From assembly GCA_040752275.1 (NCBI GenBank), contig JBFMFH010000043.1, forward strand, positions 1 to 14,263: a DNA stretch of 14,263 nucleotides, in the 5' to 3' direction. Of this stretch, positions 1 to 6,764 are shown in pieces (positions within the stretch are counted from its first letter, which is position 1; every line of letters starts with the position of its first letter). A program made the translations under genes and the position numbers. Below the pieces are notes generated by a model. That model had not been told where the DNA came from. It did no database searches and saw only the letters and a list, made by a program, of their open reading frames with translations. The DNA is from JBFMFH01 sp040752275 (lineage in GTDB: Bacteria > Acidobacteriota > Vicinamibacteria > Vicinamibacterales > JAKQTR01).

Positions 1-23
1 CGCTCGTCTGTGATCCTTCCCTC

Positions 24-124
24 GCGGGTCCTGTCGCCGGACAGCCCACCGCTGCTCAGACCCACAAACATGACCACGGCTGAGGGTCTTCCGCCGCGGC
101 GGGCGCCCGTCCGGCGCCACCCGC
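24..124. repeat. Copy A of a 101-bp palindromic dispersed repeat
   Basis: This segment recurs at 11703-11803 with only three mismatches (copy A positions 55, 60 and 87). Its ends are inverted repeats: GCGGGT at 24-29 pairs with ACCCGC at 119-124. Further nested arms read by eye are 36-42 with 109-115 (GCCGGAC/GTCCGGC), 44-47 with 101-104, 49-52 with 96-99, and 58-63 with 84-89 (AGACCC/GGGTCT), leaving a loop at 64-83. The segment can therefore fold into one long interrupted hairpin on either strand. It also holds a perfect 12-bp palindrome at 91-102. It lies about 180 bp beyond the 3' end of the aminotransferase gene. Size, terminal inverted repeats and a second copy suggest a MITE or REP-like element, or a structured RNA. 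No transposase lies inside it. Confidence 0.85.
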
Positions 125-152
125 TCGATTGTGAACCCGTTCTCGTCTCGCC

Positions 153-195
153 CGGCCCGTGAGGGCCGACAAGGAGGCCGGCCGATCAGGCCGGC
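153..195. other. Two adjacent GC-rich hairpins
   Basis: The first hairpin is CGGCCC (153-158), loop GTGA (159-162), GGGCCG (163-168); read as RNA the loop is a GNRA-type tetraloop. The second is GCCGGCC (177-183), loop GATCA (184-188), GGCCGGC (189-195). Both arms are perfect. They sit between repeat copy A and the heptad array, downstream of the minus-strand aminotransferase gene. A third short hairpin, CGGCC-GCA-GGCCG at 271-283, lies about 20 bases after that gene's stop codon. None has a clear T-run, so a role in transcription termination is only possible. Positions 1-303 show no convincing gene. Confidence 0.5.
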
Positions 196-201
196 TCACC
201 C

Positions 202-243
<42 letters not shown>

Positions 244-303
244 GCTGCGGATCACCGTCTTGGTCTCCTCCGGCCGCAGGCCGCGGCGGGGCTCGTCTGC
301 CGA

Positions 304-1530
304 TCAGTGTGTCGGTCTCCGGACGCCGAGCCAGCCGGCGGTGACGTCCAGCAGGCGTTCGATGTCCTCCACCGCGTTGAAGACGTGGCACGAGACACGG
401 ACGCCGCCGACGCCGGATGTGTAGCGGTGCGACACCATGACGCGCGCGTCGAGCAGGCGATCGATGAGCGCCGCCTCGCGCGCCGCGTCTCCCAGGGAAA
501 AGGTCACGATGCCCGATCGGTGCGCAGGATCGGCTGGCGTCACCACGGTCACGGGCAGCTCCGACAGGCCGGCGAGCAGCCCGCCGGTCAGCATGCGGAT
601 GTGCGCCTCGATCGCGCCCGGCCCCAGTTCGTTGAGGAGCCGTAACGACGCCGCAAGCCCGACCGCTCCCGGATAGTTGGAGGTGCCGCCGCTCTCGTAC
701 CGGCGGGCCTCGGCGGTGAAGGTCACGGGCTGGAGTGGCGTGATGCCGGGCGTGCGGAAGTACTCCGCCCACCCGCCTTCCGGAGGTTCCACGGACAAGT
801 ACCCCGACATCGGCAGCCGCAGCCGGTCGCGCGACTCCGGCCGCAGATACATGAACCCGGCGCCGAACGGTGCATTCAGCCACTTGTGGCCGCCGCACGC
901 GACGATGTCGGCCGGAACCCGCGACACGTCCAATGGAAACGCGCCGAGCTGCTGAATGGCATCGACAACGAACAGCCATCCCCGCCGCCGGCACAACGCG
1001 CCGATGGCCTCGAGGTCCGCCCGGAAGCCGTTCGACCACTGCACCGAACTCATGACGATCGCCTTCGTCCGTGCGGATGCGGCGGCTTCGAAGGCGTCGA
1101 CCGGCAGCGCGCCGCCGACGTGACCGACGAGGGTGATCGCCGGCCTGCGACTCGCCGGGGCCTGGCGCCAGGCCAGCGGCACCTGGAGGTACTCCAGGTC
1201 CGGGACCAGGATCTCATCGTCCGGGCCAAGCGCCATGGCGCGAGCGGCGATGGTCAGCGCCTGTGACGTGTTCTCGACGAGCGCCACGTCCCGCGGCGCG
1301 GCTCCGATGAGTCGGGCGGCTTCGGGCCGGGCCTTGTCCCGCGCGGCGTCGAGCATGATGTGGAACTCGGTGGATGAGCGCGCCGGGCACTCCATGACGT
1401 CCGCCACGAAGGTCGCAATGGCATCGGCCGCAGCCTTTGGCGCCAGACTCGCGCAGGCTGCGTCCAGGAACGTCTTGCGCGCGAGAGCGGCAAAGTGCTC
1501 GCGCCGGAGTGTCTCGGGCGTCAACCTCAC
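304..1530 (-). CDS. PLP-dependent class V aminotransferase (cysteine desulfurase-like fold)
   Basis: This 408-residue protein has a class V (fold type I) aminotransferase body. The PLP-binding lysine is K216 in ACGGHKW, preceded by the cofactor-ring aspartate D190 in VVDAIQQ. The segment VENTSQALTIAARAM near residue 85 matches the phosphate-binding region, and GGTSNYPGAVGL near residue 281 is also typical. The family includes cysteine desulfurases, selenocysteine lyases, isopenicillin-N-epimerase-like enzymes and kynureninase relatives, and the substrate cannot be read from the sequence. Here the sulfur-accepting cysteine loop of true desulfurases is not evident (a cysteine at 381 is in a different context), so a cytosolic amino-acid lyase or aminotransferase is a fair description. 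The start is GTG, nine bases after the stop of the DUF6526 gene, implying cotranscription. No strong ribosome-binding site precedes this GTG, so the exact start is uncertain. Confidence 0.88.
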   Translation of the reverse strand: MRLTPETLRREHFAALARKTFLDAACASLAPKAAADAIATFVADVMECPARSSTEFHIMLDAARDKARPEAARLIGAAPRDVALVENTSQALTIAARAMALGPDDEILVPDLEYLQVPLAWRQAPASRRPAITLVGHVGGALPVDAFEAAASARTKAIVMSSVQWSNGFRADLEAIGALCRRRGWLFVVDAIQQLGAFPLDVSRVPADIVACGGHKWLNAPFGAGFMYLRPESRDRLRLPMSGYLSVEPPEGGWAEYFRTPGITPLQPVTFTAEARRYESGGTSNYPGAVGLAASLRLLNELGPGAIEAHIRMLTGGLLAGLSELPVTVVTPADPAHRSGIVTFSLGDAAREAALIDRLLDARVMVSHRYTSGVGGVRVSCHVFNAVEDIERLLDVTAGWLGVRRPTH

Positions 1531-1539
1531 CGAGGGTGC

Positions 1540-1980
1540 TCAGCAGCGCTGGTGGTCGGCGCGCCAGTTTCGGACCAGTTGCTTGATGACCTTGCGATCG
1601 GTGAGCTTCTCGTCGAGCACCCGGCGTGCGAGCGCCGGCAGCTCCTCGTCGCCGGCAAAGCGCAGCCCGACGAGCTGTTCGACCGTGAAGTCGTTGATGC
1701 GTGAGTTAAGGTCCGCTGGCAGCAACTCCCTCATCCGCAGCCGCTCCTCGAGGCGGATGACGCGGTCCTGGACGGTCAACGCCATGACGCGCGCGACGAA
1801 GAACAGGATGACCAGTGCGGTTGCGGTGCCCAGGCCGATCAGGTTGCCCCACGAGAAACGGGTGACCGTCACGTAGACCCAGTAGAGGAGGTTGATGGCG
1901 AACAACGGGAATGCCACGAAGTGATATGCCGGGACGAGTCTCGCGTGATTCGCGTAGCTCTGGGGGGCTCTGTCGGCCAT
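1540..1980 (-). CDS. DUF6526 family membrane protein
   Basis: This 146-residue protein resembles the uncharacterised DUF6526 family, which begins with a conserved segment like SYANHARLVPAYHFV. It has two hydrophobic stretches, at about residues 18-38 (VAFPLFAINLLYWVYVTV) and 46-67 (NLIGLGTATALVILFFVARV). A charged, helical C-terminal half follows, with RLEERLRMRELLP and several acidic or basic heptads, probably cytoplasmic. The ATG is well supported by AGGAG about six bases upstream (sequence on the minus strand AAGGAGAGCACC before ATG). It is the first gene of a two-gene operon with the aminotransferase. Its function is unknown and nothing here assigns one. The family name is from memory of the conserved N-terminus, not from a search. 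Confidence 0.8.
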   Translation of the reverse strand: MADRAPQSYANHARLVPAYHFVAFPLFAINLLYWVYVTVTRFSWGNLIGLGTATALVILFFVARVMALTVQDRVIRLEERLRMRELLPADLNSRINDFTVEQLVGLRFAGDEELPALARRVLDEKLTDRKVIKQLVRNWRADHQRC

Positions 1981-2008
1981 GGTGCTCTCCTTGTGCCGCG
2001 CTGGGCAG

Positions 2009-2050
2009 TCTTCAGTTCTCAGCGTTCAGTCTTCGGTTGTCAGTTGTGGG
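2009..2050. repeat. Heptanucleotide tandem array 2, degenerate
   Basis: Six successive 7-bp units can be read in register: TCTTCAG, TTCTCAG, CGTTCAG, TCTTCGG, TTGTCAG and TTGTGGG. All end in a purine-G pair and begin with pyrimidine-rich bases. The unit resembles the TCTNCTG unit of the other arrays but has diverged. It lies between the 3' end of the phosphatidylcholine synthase gene (2098) and the start of the DUF6526 gene (1980), so it could belong to the 3' region of one or the 5' region of the other. Confidence 0.75.
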
Positions 2051-2097
2051 TTCCGCACGCTGACTCAGAACGCGATGACTTGGGAAACACGGAAACG

Positions 2098-2862
2098 TCA
2101 CCCGGCAGTTCCGGGTGTTCGAGTCTTCGGATTATACGTCGAGTTCCGATTCCTCCGAGCCTGCAGCCGGAGTGAGACTCCCACGTAGTACGCGGGATAC
2201 GCGAGCGAGACGGCCAGCCAGCTACGCGGGACCTCAGGCACTCGCCAGACGAGCCAGCAGACGAGCAGGCCCCAGGCACCTCCCAGACCAATCGTCGTTC
2301 GCCTGAGCGCTGGTGTCCTCGACGGGTACAAGTACCCCACGGGCACGAAGACGAGGACGGCCAGCGCCAGTACGATCCCCGCGTTGGCCAGCGGCGAGAG
2401 GCCGCCTGCGTACAGGTAGAACGCTACGATGTTCCAGTAGGAAGGGAATCCCGTGAAGAAGTGGTCCTCCGCCTTGGCGTCCGTTCGGCTGAAGCCGAAG
2501 GCACTCGCGAGAAGGACGGCAGCGGCCACGGCCAGGCCGGCACCCGCCGGGAACAGCCCCGCGCGCAGCATCAGGACGGCGGGGACGAACACGTAGGTCA
2601 GGTAGTCGACGATGTCATCGAGGCGGGTGCCGTCGACGCGGGGCGTTCGTTCCTTCACCCGTGCGAGGCGGGCGAGCATGCCATCGGAGGAATCGACGAT
2701 CGTCGCGGCGATCAGCCAGAAGAACGCCGCACGGTCATCTCCGTCGATGACGGCCATCAGGGCGAGCAGGCCCAGCACGGCTCCGAATGCCGTGTACAGG
2801 TGGACCGCCCAGGCCGATGCGACCGCGGCCGTCGACGGCGTGGAATCGTGCCGACTCCCCAT
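2098..2862 (-). CDS. pcs: Phosphatidylcholine synthase (CDP-alcohol phosphatidyltransferase)
   Basis: This 254-residue integral membrane protein should join choline to CDP-diacylglycerol, making phosphatidylcholine and CMP. The CDP-alcohol phosphotransferase motif is complete: D57, D60-G61, A64-R65, G78, D82 and D86. Twelve residues separate AR from G, longer than the usual eight or nine of the superfamily but typical of Pcs as I recall it. Other Pcs-like segments are AVHLYTAFGA near residue 19, VDYLTYVFVPA at 85-95, and DAKAEDHFFTGFPSYWNIVA at 128-147. Several hydrophobic helices fill the rest. The ATG at 2862 has no clear ribosome-binding site, and a TACAAT box lies only eight bases upstream, so the transcript may be leaderless. 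It is divergent from the RluA gene. The alternative is a phosphatidylserine synthase of the same superfamily. Confidence 0.82.
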   Translation of the reverse strand: MGSRHDSTPSTAAVASAWAVHLYTAFGAVLGLLALMAVIDGDDRAAFFWLIAATIVDSSDGMLARLARVKERTPRVDGTRLDDIVDYLTYVFVPAVLMLRAGLFPAGAGLAVAAAVLLASAFGFSRTDAKAEDHFFTGFPSYWNIVAFYLYAGGLSPLANAGIVLALAVLVFVPVGYLYPSRTPALRRTTIGLGGAWGLLVCWLVWRVPEVPRSWLAVSLAYPAYYVGVSLRLQARRNRNSTYNPKTRTPGTAG

Positions 2863-2870
2863 GACCGCGC

Positions 2871-2876
2871 ATTGTA
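2871..2876 (-). promoter_or_regulatory. Possible -10 box for pcs
   Basis: On the minus strand this reads TACAAT, five of six matches to TATAAT, and it ends eight bases before the pcs ATG. Transcription starting about seven bases downstream would give a leaderless mRNA. I see no good -35 hexamer at the expected distance, so this rests on the -10 match and position only. Confidence 0.4.
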
Positions 2877-2940
2877 GCGCCCGGAGAGTCCCGAACGCCG
2901 GGTCTCGAACGCCGCGTGTGAGGGGCCCGCCTGCACCGGG

Positions 2941-2949
2941 TGCTATGCT
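2941..2949 (+). promoter_or_regulatory. Possible extended -10 box for the RluA-type gene
   Basis: TGCTATGCT fits the extended -10 pattern TGnTATnnT and ends six bases before the GTG start at 2956. As with the divergent pcs gene, a start at the usual distance would leave almost no leader. No convincing -35 hexamer is visible, which is common for extended -10 promoters. Confidence 0.4.
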
Positions 2950-2955
2950 TCAACC

Positions 2956-3924
2956 GTGCAGGAGATCATCGTCGGCCCTGGCGACGACGGGCTCCGCCTC
3001 GACGTCTGGCTGGTGCGCCGGACGGAGGCGGGATCCAGGGCGCGGGCGTCGGAGTGGATCGAGCGCGGGAAGATCTTCCTGAACGGCCGCGAAGCCGCGG
3101 GGCGCGACCGGGCGACGCGCGTCGGGGCGGGCGATCGCGTCGGACTCTGGATCGACCGGCCCGGTTCCTCCCGATCGCCGGATGCCGCCGTGGCCGGCGC
3201 CCGGCCCTCGCTGCGGGTCGTTTACGAGGACGCTTCGATCGCCATCGTCGACAAGCCTGCGGGGCTGCTGGTCGAGCCCCTGCCCCGGGATGCGGGAAGC
3301 GAGCCGACCGTACTCGACCTGCTGCTCGACCGCGCCCGGCACCTGGCCCGCGCGCGCTACTACGTCGTCCACCGGATCGACCGCGACACCAGCGGCCTCG
3401 TGCTGTTCGCGCGGACGGCAGCGGCCCGAGACCGACTGAAGGCCCAGTTCGAGGCGCAAACGCCCGAGCGGGTGTACCTGGCCGTCACCCTTGGTCAGGT
3501 GCGCGCCGACAGCGGCACGTGGCGGGACAGGCTGGCCTGGGATACGTCGAGTCTGAGGCAGCGGCGGGCGCACGGGAAGGACGCCGGCGGGAAGGAGGCG
3601 GTGTCGCGGTACCGTGTGCGCGAACGATTCGGCGCGGCGACGCTGCTCGAGGTCTCGTTGGTGACGGGCAAACGCAACCAGATCCGCGTGCAGGCGGCGA
3701 TGCGCGGACACCCGCTGCTGGGCGAGCGACAATACCGTTTTGGCGCCATCGACGAGCCTGCGGACCTGCCACGCATCGGCCGTCAGGCCCTCCACGCCTG
3801 GCGGCTGAGCTTCCACCATCCGGAGTCCGGGCGGCGTGTTGGATTCGTGTCCGAGGTTCCGTCGGATCTCGACAGGCTCCTGCGGGCCCTGGACGTCTTG
3901 AAGACCAAGATCCGTTGCAGATGA
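2956..3924 (+). CDS. RluA-family 23S rRNA/tRNA pseudouridine synthase
   Basis: This 322-residue protein should isomerise specific uridines in structured RNA to pseudouridine. Residues 1 to about 68 form an S4-like RNA-binding domain (GLRLDVWLVRR, then ERGKIFLNGREA). The catalytic domain starts near residue 86 with VVYEDASIAIVDKPAGLLVEP, the usual KPAG strand. It contains HRIDRDTSG at 139-147, in which D142 is the catalytic aspartate. LVTGKRNQIRVQAAMRGHPLLGERQY at 235-260 is the conserved C-terminal RluA segment. The length and S4-plus-catalytic architecture are like RluC and RluD, but the target position cannot be decided from the sequence. The start is GTG; there is no ribosome-binding site and the putative -10 is adjacent. 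It converges with the MATE gene downstream. Confidence 0.93.
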   Translation: MQEIIVGPGDDGLRLDVWLVRRTEAGSRARASEWIERGKIFLNGREAAGRDRATRVGAGDRVGLWIDRPGSSRSPDAAVAGARPSLRVVYEDASIAIVDKPAGLLVEPLPRDAGSEPTVLDLLLDRARHLARARYYVVHRIDRDTSGLVLFARTAAARDRLKAQFEAQTPERVYLAVTLGQVRADSGTWRDRLAWDTSSLRQRRAHGKDAGGKEAVSRYRVRERFGAATLLEVSLVTGKRNQIRVQAAMRGHPLLGERQYRFGAIDEPADLPRIGRQALHAWRLSFHHPESGRRVGFVSEVPSDLDRLLRALDVLKTKIRCR

Positions 3925-3988
3925 GTCACTCGCACATCGAAGGACCAAGGCGCGGGTCGAGCGGGCCTTCGCCGAAGCGCGCGCCGCG

Positions 3989-4005
3989 GCCGGTTCCCGA
4001 CCGGC
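3989..4005. terminator. Hairpin between convergent genes
   Basis: GCCGGT (3989-3994) and ACCGGC (4000-4005) form a six-base-pair stem around a five-base loop. It lies in the 104-bp gap between the convergent RluA-type and MATE genes, where a bidirectional terminator would be expected. There is no T-run on either side, so it would not be a classical intrinsic terminator. Confidence 0.35.
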
Positions 4006-4028
4006 GAGCCAGGTAGAAGGTCAACCGA

Positions 4029-5441
4029 TCATGGCCGGGCCTGGCCGATGTCCACGATGATCTGCTGCCAGCGGCCTTGGCGGAACCGCATGACGCTCAG
4101 CAGGCACCTGCTCATGTGGCCCAACAGGATTGCCAGCCAGATGTGCCAGGCCTGCAGGGTTCCCAGCGCGTCGATGGCGAAACAGAGACCGAGTGGAACG
4201 ACAATCTGCGAGACGAGGGTGATGTAGAGCGGGCTTCGCGTATCGCCGGTTCCCTGGAGGGCTCCGGTATAGACGAGCGCCACCGTGATGAAGAACCCCG
4301 AGACGCTCAGGAACCGCAGCAGCAGCGTGGCAATCTCGAGCACTCGCGGGTCGGTCATGCCGAAGATGGCGAGCAGGTACTGCGGGATCAGGAAGAAGGC
4401 GAGGCCCACCCCCCCCGCCACACGGAGGCCGATGCGCGAGGCGACGCGCACGCCCTGGATGCTCCGGTCCGGCTGGCCGGCTCCGAGGTTCTGGCCGGTC
4501 ACGGTGGCCGCGGCGCCCATCAGTCCCACTGACGTCCATGTGATGAGCGAGAACAGTTCCGTGTATCCGACCGCGTAGGCGGCTTGCGCTTCGGCACTCG
4601 CGTTCAGGGACCCGATGAACCGCAGCAGCATGACGCCGGCCATGTTCATCGCGATGCCCTGAAACCCGGATGGCAGGCCGAACCTGAAGATTGACCTGAT
4701 GATCGCCCAGTCCGGCGCCCAGGTGAACGGGCGCGGGACGTTGATGACGTGGCGCCCCGACAGCACCATGAAGTTGCCGATGACGGCGACAATCAGATTG
4801 GCCGACACCGTGCCCAGCGCGGCGCCAAACGCACCCAGGCGCGGAACGGGTCCGAGCCCCGGGATCAGCACGATGTTGAAGACGGCATTGAGAACGGTGG
4901 CGGTAATGCCCAGGCGCAGCGGTGTGCGTGCGTCGCCGGCGGCCCTGAAGGCTCCGCCCAGCATGAAGAACATGAGCAGCCCCACGTTGCCCAGGAACAT
5001 CGTCCGCAGGAAGGGAAGAGCGGCCTGCTTCACGGGCGGAGTCGCTCGCACGACGTCCAGCAGGTAGGGAGAGATGAAGTACCCGGCGGTGGCCAGCACC
5101 ACCGACAGCGCCACCGACGTCAGGAACGCCTGGTGGACCACGCGGTTGACCTTGTCGGATTCGCCGGCACCTGCGAAGCGCGCGACGAGCACGCCCATTC
5201 CGGCGTAGAGCGACGCAATGAAGACGATGACGACAATGAAGATCTGCCAGCTGACGCCGATCGCCGCGTTCGAGGTGTAGCCGATGAAGTGGCCGACCAT
5301 CGCGTGGTCGATAATGCCTTGCAGCCCGGCGACGACGTTCTGGAGCATGGTGGGCCACGCGAGCTTCCAGACCGCCGGGGCGAGGGGGCCTTCAACGATC
5401 GATCGGTCGAACTTCGACACGCGGGGCGCAGGTGAGGACAT
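4029..5441 (-). CDS. MATE family multidrug/cation antiporter
   Basis: This polytopic inner-membrane exporter of about 470 residues has the usual MATE length of twelve helices in two halves. The first helix region, PAVWKLAWPTMLQNVVAGLQGIID, is followed by AMVGHFIG and by the loop GVLVARFAGAGESDKVNRVVHQAF, which resembles the conserved region after helix 2 (VARRFGAGD). The second half has its counterpart, GAAATVTGQNLGAGQPDRS, and GALQGTGDTRSPLYI. The family uses sodium or proton gradients to expel drugs and organic cations; the substrate here is unknown. The reading frame stays open to a GTG at 5558, but the ATG at 5441 is preferred because GGAG lies four bases upstream and the extra 39 residues are low-complexity. 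It is convergent with the RluA-type gene and divergent from the small gene at 5705. Confidence 0.92.
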   Translation of the reverse strand: MSSPAPRVSKFDRSIVEGPLAPAVWKLAWPTMLQNVVAGLQGIIDHAMVGHFIGYTSNAAIGVSWQIFIVVIVFIASLYAGMGVLVARFAGAGESDKVNRVVHQAFLTSVALSVVLATAGYFISPYLLDVVRATPPVKQAALPFLRTMFLGNVGLLMFFMLGGAFRAAGDARTPLRLGITATVLNAVFNIVLIPGLGPVPRLGAFGAALGTVSANLIVAVIGNFMVLSGRHVINVPRPFTWAPDWAIIRSIFRFGLPSGFQGIAMNMAGVMLLRFIGSLNASAEAQAAYAVGYTELFSLITWTSVGLMGAAATVTGQNLGAGQPDRSIQGVRVASRIGLRVAGGVGLAFFLIPQYLLAIFGMTDPRVLEIATLLLRFLSVSGFFITVALVYTGALQGTGDTRSPLYITLVSQIVVPLGLCFAIDALGTLQAWHIWLAILLGHMSRCLLSVMRFRQGRWQQIIVDIGQARP

Positions 5442-5469
5442 GAAGCTCCGTGGGATCCCGAAGCTCTCT

Positions 5470-5475
5470 ATCTTA
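5470..5475 (-). promoter_or_regulatory. Possible -10 box for the MATE gene
   Basis: On the minus strand this reads TAAGAT, about 28 bases upstream of the chosen ATG, leaving room for a short leader that includes the GGAG ribosome-binding site. No good -35 is evident. The remaining gap up to 5704 is GC-rich with small inverted repeats, and I see no gene in it. Confidence 0.35.
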
Positions 5476-5669
5476 TCCCGTCCGTGCAGAGGGTCGGGCG
5501 TCTGCAATCCGGCTTCGGGCCGTGCGGCCGATGGGGCCGCAGCCGGGAGGTGGACCAACCCGGAGGTCTACTCGGGAGTCCTGGGATCCCCGTTGTTCGG
5601 CCAGCCCCCCGGTGCCCGGGCGATGCGGCGGGTGGGACTCGGACCTCGGCGTCGATGGCTTCGCGCCGG

Positions 5670-5699
5670 GTGACGGAGCGGCGGAGTCACGCGTATGAT
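5670..5699 (+). promoter_or_regulatory. Likely promoter of the small gene/AbiEii pair
   Basis: GTGACG at 5670-5675 resembles TTGACA (four of six) and is separated by 18 bases from TATGAT at 5694-5699 (five of six to TATAAT). The ATG at 5705 begins five bases after the -10 box, so the mRNA for the first gene would be leaderless or would start inside the gene. This is the best promoter match in the window. Confidence 0.5.
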
Positions 5700-5704
5700 G
5701 GGGC

Positions 5705-5935
5705 ATGGCACGCACGGCCCTGCCCTGCACGGACGAACTCAGGCGCCTCGTGGACGCCTATCGGAGCCGCTGCCTCTGGTTTCTGGCGCCGGGCTACTAT
5801 CCCGAGACGGACGCGGAAGTCCTCACCGTGCTCGACCACATCCAGCGCCATGGAGACCTCGAGGCCTTCAGGCGCGCAGGAGCCTTGAAACGATGGGTCT
5901 CAGCCCCTTCCAGCGCCGCGTCTGCCGGCTCATAG
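5705..5935 (+). CDS. Small helical protein, partner of the AbiEii-type gene
   Basis: This 76-residue protein is predicted mostly alpha-helical, with LRRLVDAYRSRCLWFL near residues 12-27, the polar turn APGYYPETDAE, and a second amphipathic stretch VLTVLDHIQRHGDLEAFRRAGALKRWV. It has no signal peptide or membrane segment. It has no recognisable DNA-binding motif. The gene starts directly after a promoter-like TATGAT box, and its last 43 bases overlap the start of the nucleotidyltransferase gene in another frame. A small gene overlapping upstream of a larger AbiEii-type gene is the layout of an antitoxin-toxin pair, so an antitoxin-like or accessory role is an inference from position. The regular helical composition and the overlap with a well-supported downstream start favour a real gene. 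I do not recognise a named family. Confidence 0.65.
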   Translation: MARTALPCTDELRRLVDAYRSRCLWFLAPGYYPETDAEVLTVLDHIQRHGDLEAFRRAGALKRWVSAPSSAASAGS

Positions 5936-6702
5936 CCGCCGAACGGCTCCGAAGCGGTGAGAGCTACCTTGCCGGAGGGGCAACGCTGAACGAACTGCTC
6001 GGCGCGCCCAGGCTCTCTCGCGATCCGGATCTGTTTCACGACACCGACGAAGCGCTGGAGGCTGCCTGGAGGAACGACCGCGCCGTGCTCGAGCGCGCGG
6101 GATTCGGCGTGCGCGTCTTTCGTGAGCGCGCCGGCTTCGTGGAAGCAGAGATCCGGGACGGCGACGCGACTGTGCTCATGCAGTGGGCCCGCGACAGCGC
6201 GTTCCGGTTCTTCCCGCTGGTGGAGCACGACGAGCTGGGTCTCGTGCTGCATCCCTTCGACCTGGCCACATCCAAGGTCCTGGCGCTGGTCGGACGCGTC
6301 GAGCCCCGCGACTTCGTAGATACGCTCACCTGCACGCGCGATATCCAGCCGCTCGGGTACCTGTCGTGGGCGGCCTGCGGCAAGGACCCGGGCTTCAGCC
6401 CGGCCAGCATCCTCGAGGAAGCGCAGCGCACTGCACGGTACACCGACGCGGAACTGCGTGGACTGGACTTCTCCGGGCCGGCTCCGAGTGCGGCGGACCT
6501 GTCCCGGTCCTGGCGCGACCAGCTCGCCGCGGCCAGGGAGGTCATCGCACAGCTCCCGGCGGAAGAGGTCGGCCGCGCCGTGCTCGACCCGTCCGGTCGG
6601 CTCTACCGTGGCGACGCGGACGCGCTGCGCTCCGTCCTCCGCGAAGGAGCCCTGCGCTTTCATTCCGGCAGCATCCGAGGCGCGCTGCCGACGTTCGTCT
6701 GA
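5893..6702 (+). CDS. AbiEii/AbiGii-type nucleotidyltransferase
   Basis: This 269-residue protein resembles the nucleotidyltransferase family that includes the AbiEii toxin and its non-toxic relatives. LAGGATL at 26-32 matches the GGTAL-type nucleotide-binding loop. SRDPDLF at 42-48 carries the two metal-binding aspartates D44 and D46. HPFDLATSKVLALVGRVEPRDFVDTL at 120-145 matches the conserved second block, with K128 and R139-D140. AbiEii-type toxins transfer nucleotides to tRNA and block translation; that activity here is inferred. The open frame extends to 5695, but the ATG at 5893 is preferred because AGGAG sits ten bases upstream and the conserved region starts soon after. The start lies within the upstream small gene, so the two are probably translationally coupled. 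It could instead be a housekeeping nucleotidyltransferase-fold protein. Confidence 0.82.
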   Translation: MGLSPFQRRVCRLIAAERLRSGESYLAGGATLNELLGAPRLSRDPDLFHDTDEALEAAWRNDRAVLERAGFGVRVFRERAGFVEAEIRDGDATVLMQWARDSAFRFFPLVEHDELGLVLHPFDLATSKVLALVGRVEPRDFVDTLTCTRDIQPLGYLSWAACGKDPGFSPASILEEAQRTARYTDAELRGLDFSGPAPSAADLSRSWRDQLAAAREVIAQLPAEEVGRAVLDPSGRLYRGDADALRSVLREGALRFHSGSIRGALPTFV

Positions 6703-6734
6703 GATACGACGCCACGGGCTCCTGCGCGGCCGTG

Positions 6735-6743
6735 TGGTAGGAT
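6735..6743 (+). promoter_or_regulatory. Possible extended -10 box for the AGCS transporter
   Basis: TGGTAGGAT fits an extended -10 element (TGn followed by TAGGAT, which matches TATAAT at four of six positions). The ATG at 6765 follows at about 21 bases, with GGGAG at 6751-6755 as the ribosome-binding site. I see no glycine-riboswitch-like structure in the 62-base gap before the gene. Confidence 0.4.
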
Positions 6744-6764
6744 GCCGCTCGGGAGACCCCTCGC

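Noticed and set aside
4021..5358. Second minus-strand frame of 445 codons opposite the same MATE region
   Set aside because: The neighbouring frame has twelve hydrophobic helices and MATE motifs; this one is Arg/His-rich and motif-free.
5442..5558. N-terminal extension of the MATE protein to GTG at 5558
   Set aside because: The added 39 residues are low-complexity and precede the family start; the ATG at 5441 has GGAG at good spacing.
6703..6764. Glycine riboswitch before the symporter
   Set aside because: The gap is only 62 bases and lacks room for the aptamer; it holds only a promoter-like box and a ribosome-binding site.
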